Shown: piece by piece, positions 21,349-31,483 of the stretch
How the letters are laid out: each line of letters opens with the position of its first letter
How positions within the stretch are numbered: position 1 is the stretch's first letter
Assembly: GCA_016801885.1 (NCBI GenBank)
Contig: CM028895.1
Location: forward strand, 5,170,001 to 5,234,000
Direction: 5' to 3'
Source of the DNA: Toxotes chatareus
Taxonomy: Eukaryota > Chordata > Actinopteri > Toxotidae
DNA: 64,000 nt
Program-made: the position numbers and the translations under genes
The notes under the pieces: model-generated
What the model was told of the DNA's origin: nothing
What the model saw: only the letters and a program-made list of their open reading frames with translations
Database searches by the model: none

Positions 21349-21380
<32 letters not shown>
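21341..21380. repeat. (TG)n microsatellite with GAG interruptions
   Basis: About 20 TG units broken twice by GAG at the left side. Confidence 0.93.
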
Positions 21381-21381
<1 letters not shown>

Positions 21382-23688
21382 ATGAATGTCGATCTGTCAG
21401 GCCGGAGTGGTCCATTAGTATCAATGCTGTTTTTGACGACAGTTAGCTGGTAAGTGCACATATTGATTTGTGAGCTTATGGACGTCCATTTTTTCCATTT
21501 GCACACTAAACAGCAGATGAAAGTGAGAAAGCAAAAAGAGAGAAACAACTGGCTTTTGAAGTGTGCTGCCACTTCACTCCCTGTCCCAGTAATATTCTAT
21601 TGAATTAGGCCAGCAAATATTTTTAGTCTCCACCACCGGCAGTGAGGAGTATGCTGCCTGAATCACTGCAAATATGCTGTGTGTTAACACGCCTCATGTG
21701 AGATCTGGTTACATGCAGAAACACACACATGTAGTGAAGAAGTGCAACTGTTCCTGACTGCTGTAAGCACCCTGTTTCCTCTCTTAGTCCATCATTGCAT
21801 CAGATGCTTTGATGTGCCCCAGTGCTCGGCCAGAAGTCCCATCAGCTGAGAGTTTATCTGCAGGGGCCCGCGGCTCCTTGTTTTAAAGCGGTGAGACCTG
21901 CATGTGTCTGAGAGGAGAAATTAAGGGAGATTACGCTGAGAGAGAAAAAGGGGGGAAGGGGTGAGGGGAAAAAAATAGTTGAGGAAAGTTTAATGGCTTT
22001 ATTGCACCAGGATAAGAGTGTACAGAACATTTGCCTTTCAGTGGATATCATAACGCTTGTGGGTGCGTTTGTCTCAGCAGAGTTAAAGTGTCTTCCTCTG
22101 AACCACAAACGTATGGAAGCTGAAACATGTTTTTCTTAATCCTGTTATCACAGGATCAGCAATTTGTTATCTATGGATAACAAAGCTGTTTTCTCACCCT
22201 AACAGGTTTGTAGATAATGCTCAGTTAATGAGAATGCAAAAGCTTTATTTGGTAAAGACTCTGGCGTCCGCCCCATCACCCAGACAGATATCATACCCCC
22301 ATGTTGAGGTCCCACCTGGGGAATCAAAGACTGGGCCTTTTCAGCTAAAACAATCACTGGATGATTGGAGGAAAGTCCGCAAACAAATCCCAGTGAAATC
22401 ACTGGATAGTAACCGAGAGGTGGAGCCCGAGAGTGATTTTAAAATAATGTGAAAATTTTCACCCCTCTTGAACTTACGTACGGAGAGGAACACTTGAACA
22501 CTGAACATCATTCAGAAGTTAGATTCACTCTAAAGGGAAAAATATAACTCTGTTCTTGGCAGCAGTCGACTCTCCACTTACACGACGCGACGAGCTCAAA
22601 GTTGAAGAACACTTCTGCTCTTTAATCCATCCTAAAATGTTCACGCAGTTACCTTCCATTTCCATGTGGAGCCACTAGTGTGTTCTGTAAGTAATCAATG
22701 GCACGAGTTGTAATACTTCAAACATGTTGTAAATGTGCAAAAGAAATGGTATGCTCAAGGCTGTGCTTCATTCATACAACTGCAAAACACAGGTGAAAGC
22801 AAATACAGCATACAGTAGCACAATCCTGAGTACTCATTCATTTTTCACCACCACGCACCAGGAAAATACGAACAGGACATCTCCCCATCCCTCCATCATT
22901 AAAGTCAGTTTGATATTTTTTTCGATTGTGGCTGAATCTGGGAGCTTTTGGATGCCAGATGGACGAGTCCAGAACTTTCACATAAAAATTCTGTGCTAAC
23001 TGTGACCCTGACAAAGGCTGCCTGTTACCAGGAAATACATTTCCTGAAACCTACAGTGTTTGCCTCAGGGCTGCTACACAAATCAGACGCAGGGATTTAA
23101 AAATAAATCATTATTCTCACTTGCAGAAGGAAGCACCACTGATTTTCAGCCCCTAAATATACAGAGGCAGGAACCAACACATGATATAATTATAAAGTTA
23201 TTTTCTGTCATTTCAGTCCTTGTTTGGAAAAAGCGAGAAGAGAGTGGGAGTACGTGGTTTTTTGTGTTAAAAAAAATCACACAAAAATAAACACGTCAGT
23301 TTTATTCTAACAGAAAGGAACACAATGACAAAGGTCATATAAAGCACTTGAACACACTCAAGCTCTAAAATGTTATGGTGGTGGCTTGATTGTTTGAGCA
23401 GCAGGTTTATGATTGGAGGGTTTTCACACTAATCAGCTAGACAACAACAACAAAATCTAGCATGAACTCGGACTGTTGTTCAGGGCAGCTCACAGACTGA
23501 AGTGAAGACGGAAAAGTTTGTCTCCATTAGATAAATTAACAAAGCTATTCACTTACAATAATAACTTCATAAACACAGTGCTAATTCTTTCCAAAACATC
23601 TGAGAAAGCAGAAATATATTCTATCTTTCTTTTTAAAAATCTGTTTAATCGTCTTAATATCATTCATGTTTAGCTCAAAACAATTAGG

Positions 23689-23728
23689 TGTGTGTGTGTG
23701 CGCGTGCGTGTGCGTGTGTGTGTGTGTG
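23689..23728. repeat. (GT)n/(GC) alternating repeat
   Basis: GT run with interspersed CG steps (GCGCGTGCGTGTGCGTG), about 0.4 kb before the proposed rgs6 first exon. Confidence 0.9.
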
Positions 23729-24055
23729 GGCACATGCCTCAGAGCGCTGGACCCTCAGTGGACCCAAAGTTCATAGCTACGTGGCTGCAAAGGTGCATTT
23801 CTTTTTTAGGTTTCTCTTTTAATGAATTGCAGTTTTGTTTGTTTGTTTGTACTGTTGTTTGTACTGTTCAACCACAATATGAACCAAGGCGGGCTCAGCA
23901 TTATAACCCAAACCTCTGACCCTTTAATGCAAGAACAAACACACACTCTCTCAGACCAGGAACAATTGTGTGTCAGCAGGAGAGAGAGAACAGCAGCTGC
24001 TTCTCATCCCACAGCCTTTTCTCTACCCCCCCCTCTCTCTCTCCAGCTGTTCCAC

Positions 24056-24091
<36 letters not shown>
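24056..24091. repeat. (TC)n pyrimidine tract
   Basis: About 18 TC units with one TTT interruption, directly before the proposed rgs6 first exon. Confidence 0.9.
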
Positions 24092-24170
24092 GAGTGTGCA
24101 GCGCTTTGGTGGGTCGGTGGAGCCGCTTTTTGGCTTCGGAGCTCCAAGCGAGATAGAAGCCGGTACTGAG
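24056..24170 (+). promoter_or_regulatory. rgs6: probable rgs6 promoter and first untranslated exon
   Basis: A TC run (24056-24091) leads into a CpG-containing block ending ACTGAG and a strong donor GTAAGG at 24171. CpG density stays raised to about 24320. No TATA box is seen, which fits a TATA-less promoter of the initiator/pyrimidine type. The transcription start is not defined; about 24096 is a guess. The link to rgs6 comes only from position and orientation. Confidence 0.45.
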
Positions 24171-24689
24171 GTAAGGAGGAGGGATGGAGGGGCGAAGACG
24201 ATGGGATGAAAGAGAGAAATGATTAATGAATGAACGGATAGAGATTAGGTGGAATTTCTGTTGCGCTCTGAGCTTTGACGCGCTCCATGATGTTAATAGT
24301 CTGTGCGGCGATGTTAATCTGAAAGTGATGGACTCGGGTGCTGGTTTAGATGTTGGATATGTAGCTGCGTGTGTGTGTGTGTGTGTGTGTGTACGCGCGC
24401 GGGCGCAGATGTGCGTGTGTGCGCGCACCAGAAAGCTGATGTTTGATCCCACCTGTGATTGAAGGGAGCGGGCACTTAGTGGGGCTGGTTAGTTAAGTGA
24501 CACTCGAAGGACACCAGCGTCCGTTTGGAGTGAATGTGTGTGTGTGTGTTTGTCCGTGTGTGTTGGTCTCCTGTACATGAGAGACACACTGAGGTGGGGT
24601 GTGTTGGTGTGTGCAGTTCACTGGCTCAGTCTACAGTATATCTGTTCATATGGCTGTTTGGTGAAAATGTACATGCAAGTACGTTACTA

Positions 24690-24740
<51 letters not shown>

Positions 24741-26539
24741 CAGTCTAAATTAGGCTGCAGCGCTGCTGGCTCTGTGCGTTTGGGGAGTGGAGCGGTCCTG
24801 TGAGGATAGAGAGACCTCAGACATCTGTTGGAGAGAGAGATCTGTGTGTATGTTCTCATGTAGATGTGTGACACCATCGTCCATCAAACCTAAACCATCC
24901 AAACGCATGTTATGTTTGAGCTTCACCCCGGCAGTGACCATTTAGATTTTTTTTTTTTTTTTTAGTTACCTGTGGCCTGGTTGTATTTAATGTACTGGCT
25001 GTCTTACCTTGTTCTGTCTGATTCCGTCTTTGTGGGCCTGGGCCCTCAGTTCCATAAAGAACTTAACTGGCCTGCGCAGAACCCAGACCTCAACCCCATC
25101 CAACATCTCTGGGATGAACTGGAACACCAACTGGGAGTCAGATCTTATCACCCAACACCAGTGGTCGACCTCACTGAAACTCTGAATTCCAGGAGAGTCC
25201 AGGTTGTTATAGCAGCAAGTATAGCAGGTCATGGTTTTGGAATGAGATGTTCAACAATATCGTGCGAGGTTAATGTGATGTATCCACATGCACTGTTTCT
25301 GGGATAGTTTATCAAGCAGACTTTGCTCTCCATGTGGATATTGTCTTTGTGAATCTTCCACTTACAGTTTATTGGGCTGTTACAGACACCTGGGCCTCTT
25401 TTTAGCACGTAGTGCAGTGAGTGGAGTTTGACTAGTTCATCATGCCGTACAGTAAATCGATCTGTGAGGAGCAGGAAAAATCCAGCTTTTCAGTTATCCT
25501 TGTTTTAATTTGATCTACAGTGTAAAACATCTAGAAACTCACTTTCATCCTGTCTTGCCTGGAACATAGAGGATGGGTGGTGAAGAAAGCTGCAGGTGTG
25601 TGTTGCACTGTTGAGGGTCCAGGGGGAAGAACAACAGCAGAGACTTTAGAAGCAGAGAGAAGTCTCACTCTGTGTCTTCGTCTTGTCATCACAGCATGTG
25701 GTGAGAAGAAAGAAGCTGGTACAAGAAATGTTCAGCGTTAAGTGTCCTCGGGTTAATTTAGAATAATAATCCTTAAAAATAAATGTCAGGTTGGCGACAT
25801 GATGTTAAATATTTAGAAGAGCAACAGGCACAAAAGCTTCGGCTGATGCCTTCGTCAGTGTGCGTTTCCTTGTGAGCTGACACCTCTCACCTGTTTAAAA
25901 GGTTGGAATGTGAGCTAGAGATCACAGTAGTTGATACAGTAATTGAACGTGCAGAAACACATTGGAAAAGGAGTTTTTATCAGTAAAGCTAAAGAAAGAA
26001 TTATCAAAAATTTGATTTGATTGATTAGCGTTTAAAGCCAACTTTGAAATGAGCAGAATTTACAGCCTGAATCGTTTCGTGGTCAGTAGTTTTTGAGGAA
26101 CTGTAAGAAAGCAGGGACACTTTGTAAAATCCCATAGTGTGACAAGAGTAAACACATCAAAGTCATTTTTACCGTCCGGTGCAGTCAGTGATGTTTTATA
26201 CCAAAGGACATGAAGGAGACTATAAAGGTGAAAGATTTACTTTACGTTTATGAGGTGCTTTCCCTGGACCCTGTGTCCATTTGCTGCTGTTGAGGAGACA
26301 GTAAATCACATTCACAAACGCTGAGAATCTTTTGATTGTTTTTGTTGTAGAGTTGATAGCTTGTCCTCATGGGAAATTTTTGTTTCTAAACTGCCTTTAA
26401 GTCTCTCAAGAAGCTGTTCCCACAGGCTCTTTGTGTGACTCACACTGAGGCATTAACATGGAGGGAATTAGCCATCAGTCATTATGGGAAGTCATTTAGC
26501 CTTTTTTACATTTTAAATTCTACAGACTGTTTGCAGGTG

Positions 26540-26573
<34 letters not shown>

Positions 26574-27265
26574 GAAAAAGTGGGTTGCCCCCATTTTTTT
26601 CTTGTTGCCCTTGTCACCATCCAATGCAACGCTAAGCATTTAGATAGATAGATGAGGTATTACCTCAAACGTGTGTTGTATTTTTCTCCTACAGTGACCA
26701 CACCTCTCACCAGAGCTTCTTTAAAGCAATTAGGGCGACTACAGAATCTGAACCAGCGAGTGTGAGACTCCCTTCTGAATCACTAAATCACTGTGAGATC
26801 TAGGAGGATCAGACGAGCGTATTCAGTCTGAACATTTCATTTATATGCAAAATCAAGAGTCAGAGCGGATGTTGGGGATATTGATCCCAGGCCAGCGGGG
26901 CTACATGTGTTTCCAGACATGGAGCAATGGGACTGTGCAACTTGAGCATTGCTGGGAAACAAATCATGGATTTCTATTCAGTGTGAGCCGCAGGTTTGAA
27001 GTACCTTTTAAACAGATGGCAAACCTATAATGAACACAGCAGGTTGAGAGCCACTGGTTCAGAAATACATTAAATTCTTGTCCCATTTGGATTTTCAAAA
27101 CACGTGCAGTGTGTTCTTTGCTTCACATGCAGCAGCTCTCTGAGACTCAAGCATGCACCCTGGGTTTGTATGCTCGCTTGCAAACTCAGATACACACAAA
27201 CAGCTGGCTGATGAGAGTATTGATCTAAAGAGCTGGTTGACATGGAGCTAAATGCCTGTGTCAAT

Positions 27266-27302
<37 letters not shown>

Positions 27303-29599
27303 TAACGCACACCTGTGCTCTGCACCACACAAAAACAAGTGACACTCTACTTACATTAGAAGTTAGTACTGAAAGCTGGAACACAGTGTGTGTGTGCAGC
27401 CATCCAAAGTTCAGCACTGATTCTGTCATGTGCATTGGCTGTAAACTTAAATAATAATAACACAGTGTCTTGTAGAATTATCATGATAAGGTAAATATGG
27501 GAAACCCCCACACAATTTATCAACAAAACCTGGACACATATGTTAGGCTCCTTAAATCCTTTCAGTTTAAATGTGAATTTTGACATTAGATACATGATAT
27601 TATATATATATATAGTTTTATTTTCTTCGTTTTGAGTTCCCTTTTTTGTTTCCTGATTGTTGTTAGGTTTTTTTTTTTGCCAATTTATCTTCAGTTTTTG
27701 TGATGTGTTGTACCTGTGGAGTTTCTTTGCATTTGGACTACAGCTGTGAACTACATTTCCCATGTGCCCTTGCATGACAAAGCACAGGTGTGCTCCATTA
27801 AAAGCTCTGGGATCCCTTTGTCAAACATTTGCCAGTTGAAGCTCCTGTAAGTCTTTACCTTGAACTGCTTGTGATGGACATAAGTGAGCAGAGCCTTCTT
27901 TTCTCCACAGCTGACTCTTTTAGCCTCCTTTCAGCTTCGCATTTCATTGTGAGTATGTTGATTTTGTCAAAAGGGTTCACTTTTATTTCAGCCAGCCTGG
28001 AAACAAGAGTAGGCTCCATTTCAGGAGGGTAGGGAGCACAGTGTTCCTGACACAAAGTTCTAATTAGAAATTTAACCAACTTGACTGGGTTTCAATTCAG
28101 TCTTTATCACAGTTCCACTATGAAAACCATAAATCTTCAAAGACTTTATTTCCTGAGACGTAGCTGATTTCCAGAACACACCATGCATTCTGAGGTGCTC
28201 AGTTGTTTTGTACAAAAGGAGGTTGCCAGCAATGATAAATTGTTTAATGTGCAATAAAATTGCAGATCTTGTGAAATCGATTACAGTGTGTAAGTAGATC
28301 TGCCATGGATATTAGAAAAAATACAGTCAATTAATCTCAAATTTCCAGTGGCTTAAACTGAGAGTATTCATTAAACTACAAAAGCAAGAAGCCTTTGCAA
28401 TTTGTAAACTATTACATTTCTGATACTGGAAGAAATTGACAGTTTGCAGTCATAGTTGGGAGCAACAGGAAAGAATTGGGTTTTTCCTCAGCTTTTTTTT
28501 TTTTCCAATTGAACTTTATTTTGCACATTCATGGTTTCATTATTCAGCCGGTAAGGAAACCAGCTTCCTCCAGATGAAAATGTTTTGATGAAAAAGTAAA
28601 AGGCAGCATCTTCTTCCATTTAGGGTGGGCTAAATGGAAAGAGACTGGGTCCCACTTATGCCTGGGATGTAATAGGTTGGGACAGTGATGTTGCGGCAAT
28701 CTGACAGGGAGGACACAGAGATGTAGGAGGTAGAGTTCAGAGTCAGAGGGAGGAACAAGTTTGTTTGAATGGACACTTTTTCAGCTCACAGCCTTTTCTG
28801 TGCTTTTTCTTCTTCTCTCTTCTCTCCCTCCTCTCCCGTTGTCTCCCCTCTCCTTTACTTTTCTTCTTCTCTCACCTTGTCTCAGCTAATCTGTCCTCAG
28901 ATGTCAATATTTTGACAGCTGTCAGGCCATAAGAAAAGAGATGACGGATCTGAGTTACGGGATACAAAGTGTGTGTGTGTTTGTAGCCTTCCTTGTTTCA
29001 TGAAGACTTGGTAGTTGGTAGAAGACACGTGGTAATATCAGTAAAATCATATTCAAATAATGAAAAATGTAGAAAAATGAATGAATCTGTGAATCGCTTT
29101 GAAAATAAGGCTAAAAATCATCTGAAATATCTAAACTTTCATCTTTTGAATTGCATCTCATCTGTGAAAGATTTGGAAAACAATATCATATATTGTAAGA
29201 GGTGGAATAAAGATGTATGTCGTTATTTTCTCTTTGCAAAACAAGTGTTTGCATAACATGACATCACTCTACAGCGGCAAATAAGCACATAAAGATCTTG
29301 CTTTGTTTTGTTTGGCAGGAGATACTACACCCTATAAATTCTTCAGAAGAGTGACTAAGAGAGAGATACTGCAGAACGAAAGAAGACCGAAACTCAAACT
29401 TGATGTCCTCTGTTCTCCTGTAAGTTCCATCTCATCTGACAGTGGACCGGGAGGAATTGCAGAGAAGTGATAACAGAGAAAACTAGGAGAATTTATGATG
29501 CCTTTATTTCATCCATCCTGTGCCTGCTGACAGACGACAAGAAAAAAGACAGAGAGCTGGGAGACTGGAGCCCAGCGGTGACTTGTACTGTCTAATTCA

Positions 29600-29630
<31 letters not shown>

Positions 29631-29974
29631 CTCCCTACAGCAGCTTCTAGACGTTGAGGAGAGAGCGCAGGGGGACATAAAGGAGGACGAGAAAGAGTGA
29701 CACTGATAAAGAAGAGAGGATAGCTCCATGCAGGAGGTGAAGAGTGAAAGAGAGACTGTAATGATGGCTGAGGCACCTCAGCACCAGCATGAGCAGCAGC
29801 AGCAGCAGGAGGAGGAGGAGGAGGAGCAGAAGCAGGAGCAGAAGCAGGAGCAGAAGCAGGAACAGGAACAGGAGCAGGAACAAGAGCAGAAACAGGAGCA
29901 GAAACAGGAGCAGGAACAGGAGCAGGAACATGAGCAACATCAGGAGCCGGAGCAGGAGCAGAAGCAGGAGCAGA

Positions 29975-30015
<41 letters not shown>

Positions 30016-30016
30016 A

Positions 30017-30057
<41 letters not shown>

Positions 30058-30276
30058 AAGCAGGAGCAGAAGCAGGAGCAGGAGCAGAAGCAGGAGCAGG
30101 AGCAGGAGCAGAAGCAGGAGAAACCGAGTCCTGTGGAGGCGACTGAGCCGAGTGAAGCTTCTGAAGAGCCAAAGGAGAGAGTCCAGACGACCCCGACCCG
30201 ACCTCTGCTGTCCATGAGGTCCATGAGCAGCGTTGACCCAGACGACGACTCCCCCAACATGATTGTCTACAGAAAG
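24096..30276 (+). CDS. rgs6: rgs6, 5' end only (regulator of G-protein signalling 6)
   Basis: RGS6 is an R7-family RGS protein. With Gbeta5 and R7BP it speeds GTP hydrolysis by Galpha-i/o in neurons and heart. Only the 5' end is here: proposed untranslated exons ending at 24170 and at 29319-29419, and a first coding exon to 30276 that ends SVDPDDDSPNMIVYRK in phase 0. RGS6 and RGS7 have SPNM(I/L)VY(C/R)K at the same place, just before the DEP domain exon. The DEP, GGL and RGS domains lie beyond the window. RGS7 is the alternative, but SPNMIVY and the sipa1l1 neighbour favour RGS6. The preceding Gln/Glu-rich repeat is not part of known mammalian RGS6. Confidence 0.75.
24369..24392. repeat. (GT)12 microsatellite
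   Basis: Followed at once by ACGCGCGCGGGCGCAG and then GTGCGTGTGTGCGCGCACC, so alternating purine-pyrimidine sequence extends to about 24428. Confidence 0.93.
24693..24734. repeat. (GT)21 microsatellite
   Basis: Uninterrupted GT dinucleotides. Confidence 0.96.
25025..25300 (+). mobile_element. Tc1/mariner-like transposase C-terminal remnant
   Basis: The + strand encodes LNWPAQNPDLNPIQHLWDEL, the WPAQSPDLNPIEHLWD signature around the third catalytic residue of Tc1-like transposases. Here the Glu of NPIE is Gln. Downstream, GGTCATGGTTTTGGAATGAG and GTATCCACATGCAC match the usual 3' part of fish Tc1-like copies. An internal stretch is lost and no inverted repeats are visible, so it is dead. 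Confidence 0.7.
26543..26570. repeat. (TC)14 microsatellite
   Basis: Uninterrupted TC dinucleotides. Confidence 0.95.
27271..27298. repeat. (AC)14 microsatellite
   Basis: Uninterrupted AC dinucleotides. Confidence 0.95.
29319..29419 (+). other. rgs6: proposed rgs6 untranslated exon 2
   Basis: A 101-bp segment has a pyrimidine/T-rich acceptor (TTTGGCAG at 29318) and a near-consensus donor CCT|GTAAGT at 29419/29420. It carries an ATG near its end, whose frame closes soon after splicing to the next exon. A TATAAATT at about 29333 inside the segment means it could instead mark an alternative promoter. Confidence 0.4.
29641..30276 (+). CDS. rgs6: rgs6 first coding exon with Gln/Glu/Lys repeat
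   Basis: The acceptor is TCCCTACAG at 29640 and the donor AAAG|GTAAGA at 30276. I choose the ATG at 29764 (AATGATGG, purine at -3 and G at +4), giving MAEAPQHQHEQQQQQ and matching the MAQ start of mammalian RGS6. The in-frame ATG at 29728 is weaker. After a Glu run come roughly fifty EQ/KQ dipeptides to about 30120. Then follow KPSPVEATEPSEASEEPKER, LLSMRSMSSVDPDDDSPNM and IVYRK. Phase 0 at the end matches the mammalian exon border before the DEP domain. Confidence 0.68.
29797..30120 (+). repeat. rgs6: coding hexanucleotide repeat (GAGCAG/AAGCAG)n
   Basis: CAG and GAG runs pass into imperfect tandem GAGCAG, AAGCAG and GAACAG units over more than 300 bp. The frame used by rgs6 reads Glu-Gln/Lys-Gln. 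The other frames also stay open (Ser-Arg, Leu-Leu, Ala-Pro and Cys-Ser on either strand), as expected for a stop-free repeat. Confidence 0.9.
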
Positions 30277-30589
30277 GTAAGAACAAAGATAAACCCCAGT
30301 TTGTTTTTGTTGTTGTTTTACAGTCTTCTTGGTGATGAACTGGCAAGGTTTGTGGTGCTGCTGAGAATTCACAGCTTGCAACGGGGATATTCTTGGGCCT
30401 GAGATGATCTGAGTCCCATTACTGTTTTAGCTTTATTTTTAAAAACAGAAATATGCATTAGGAAAGAAACTTGTAAAACTATCACACTGAACCACGAGCT
30501 GGGCTTCAGAATTTGGGGGAACAGAAATCTCAATACATAAATGCTTCAGGAAATATTCAGATTGTGTTTTTAAATGGATAAAACTGCTA

Positions 30590-30860
30590 TTTATGTCCAT
30601 CAGTCTAAACTTGGTAACCTATAATGATGAAGTGAAAACATTTTTGGACATCTTTTTTTCCTGTGACACTCCAGATTGTGGTTAGATGCATTATTTTTGC
30701 TTTAATTATGCTTGATAAGTGTCTAGACCCAGACTGGAGTCCACCTGTGGCAAACTGAATTGACTGAACATGGTTTGGAAAGGCACACACGTGTATATAA
30801 CGTCACACAATTCACACTGCATGTGAGGACAAAATAAATTTGTGGTGAAGCAGGGAACGT
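30590..30860. repeat. interspersed repeat remnant (fish DNA-transposon type)
   Basis: GATGAAGTGAAAACATTTTT and, further on, GGTTTGGAAAGGCACACACG followed by TGTATATAACGTCACACA resemble a very common fish repeat that reads TTTGGAAAGGCACACACCTG. I recognise the pattern but cannot assign its family with certainty; no ends are defined. Confidence 0.4.
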
Positions 30861-31460
30861 GGGTATCCCTGCCTCTGAAGCTATTGTTTTGTGGCTGACC
30901 CTGACCTTTGACCTTATTGTGTAAGGGGAAAGGGAATAAACTCTTTCACCAACAGGAATCAATACAGTCTCTGAATATATATCATCTAAAACTGAATGAA
31001 AGACAAGGCCACAAAAGGAATCTATTCCAAAGGCAATCTTCCTTTCTTTAAAATGATCCGGGGCCTGAGAAATGAATGCAGGGATGTGTGAATATAGACA
31101 TCATCCCCCTGCAGTGTTTTATCATGATAAATGAATTGTGAGGCAGAGATGGGGTTTGTGTGGTGCCCTGATGCTGTGTGAGTCTGGAAGCAGCAGGGAG
31201 GAGAGTGGTGATATTCCTGTTCCCAGTATGTGGAGGCACCAGGCCAAGAACATGTGACACTTTGTGTCAGTATCTTACCAGCAGGCTGCGAGTCCACTCA
31301 TTTACTTATTTATCATAATGATAAATTTTTTTCAGTGAAGAAGAACCGTGAAAAAGACTAACTCAGCTTCTGAAAGTTAAAGAAATATTTGGGAGAATTT
31401 TAAATTTTATTTTTCCTATGTCAGGGGAAAACTGCAGGAACAATCTGGCTGAAATAACTG

Positions 31461-31483
31461 TTTTGTTTTGTTTTGTTTTGTTT
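31461..31483. repeat. (TTTTG)n microsatellite
   Basis: Four to five TTTTG units. Confidence 0.85.

Larger units (their letters stand above)
20816..24055. other. intergenic, sipa1l1 to rgs6, right part
   Basis: No gene is recognised. A T run lies at 20846-20860 and CA/TG microsatellites at 21217-21244, 21341-21380 and 23689-23728. The CA and TG runs near 21.2-21.4 kb face each other as a potential inverted pair. The rest looks single-copy. Confidence 0.6.
24171..29318 (+). other. rgs6: proposed first rgs6 intron
   Basis: 5.1 kb. It contains Z-DNA-prone GT/GC tracts (24369-24428), (GT)21 at 24693-24734, a Tc1-like remnant, (TC)14 at 26543-26570, (AC)14 at 27271-27298 and (TA)7 at 27601-27614. 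No other exon is supported. A short unspliced open frame at 26845-27030 has no known motif. Confidence 0.5.

Noticed and set aside
24369..24734. GT repeats as a CRISPR-like or minisatellite array
   Set aside because: Plain dinucleotide runs without spacers; simple microsatellites.
24096..30276. RGS7 instead of RGS6
   Set aside because: RGS7 shares SPNMxVYRK, but the isoleucine, the acidic DPDDD before it and the adjoining sipa1l1 fit RGS6 better. Not excluded until the next exons are seen.
29597..30381. Long - strand open frames rich in Ala-Pro or Leu over the repeat
   Set aside because: They exist only because the hexamer repeat has no stops in any frame. The + strand frame has splice sites, a Kozak ATG and conserved rgs6 residues.
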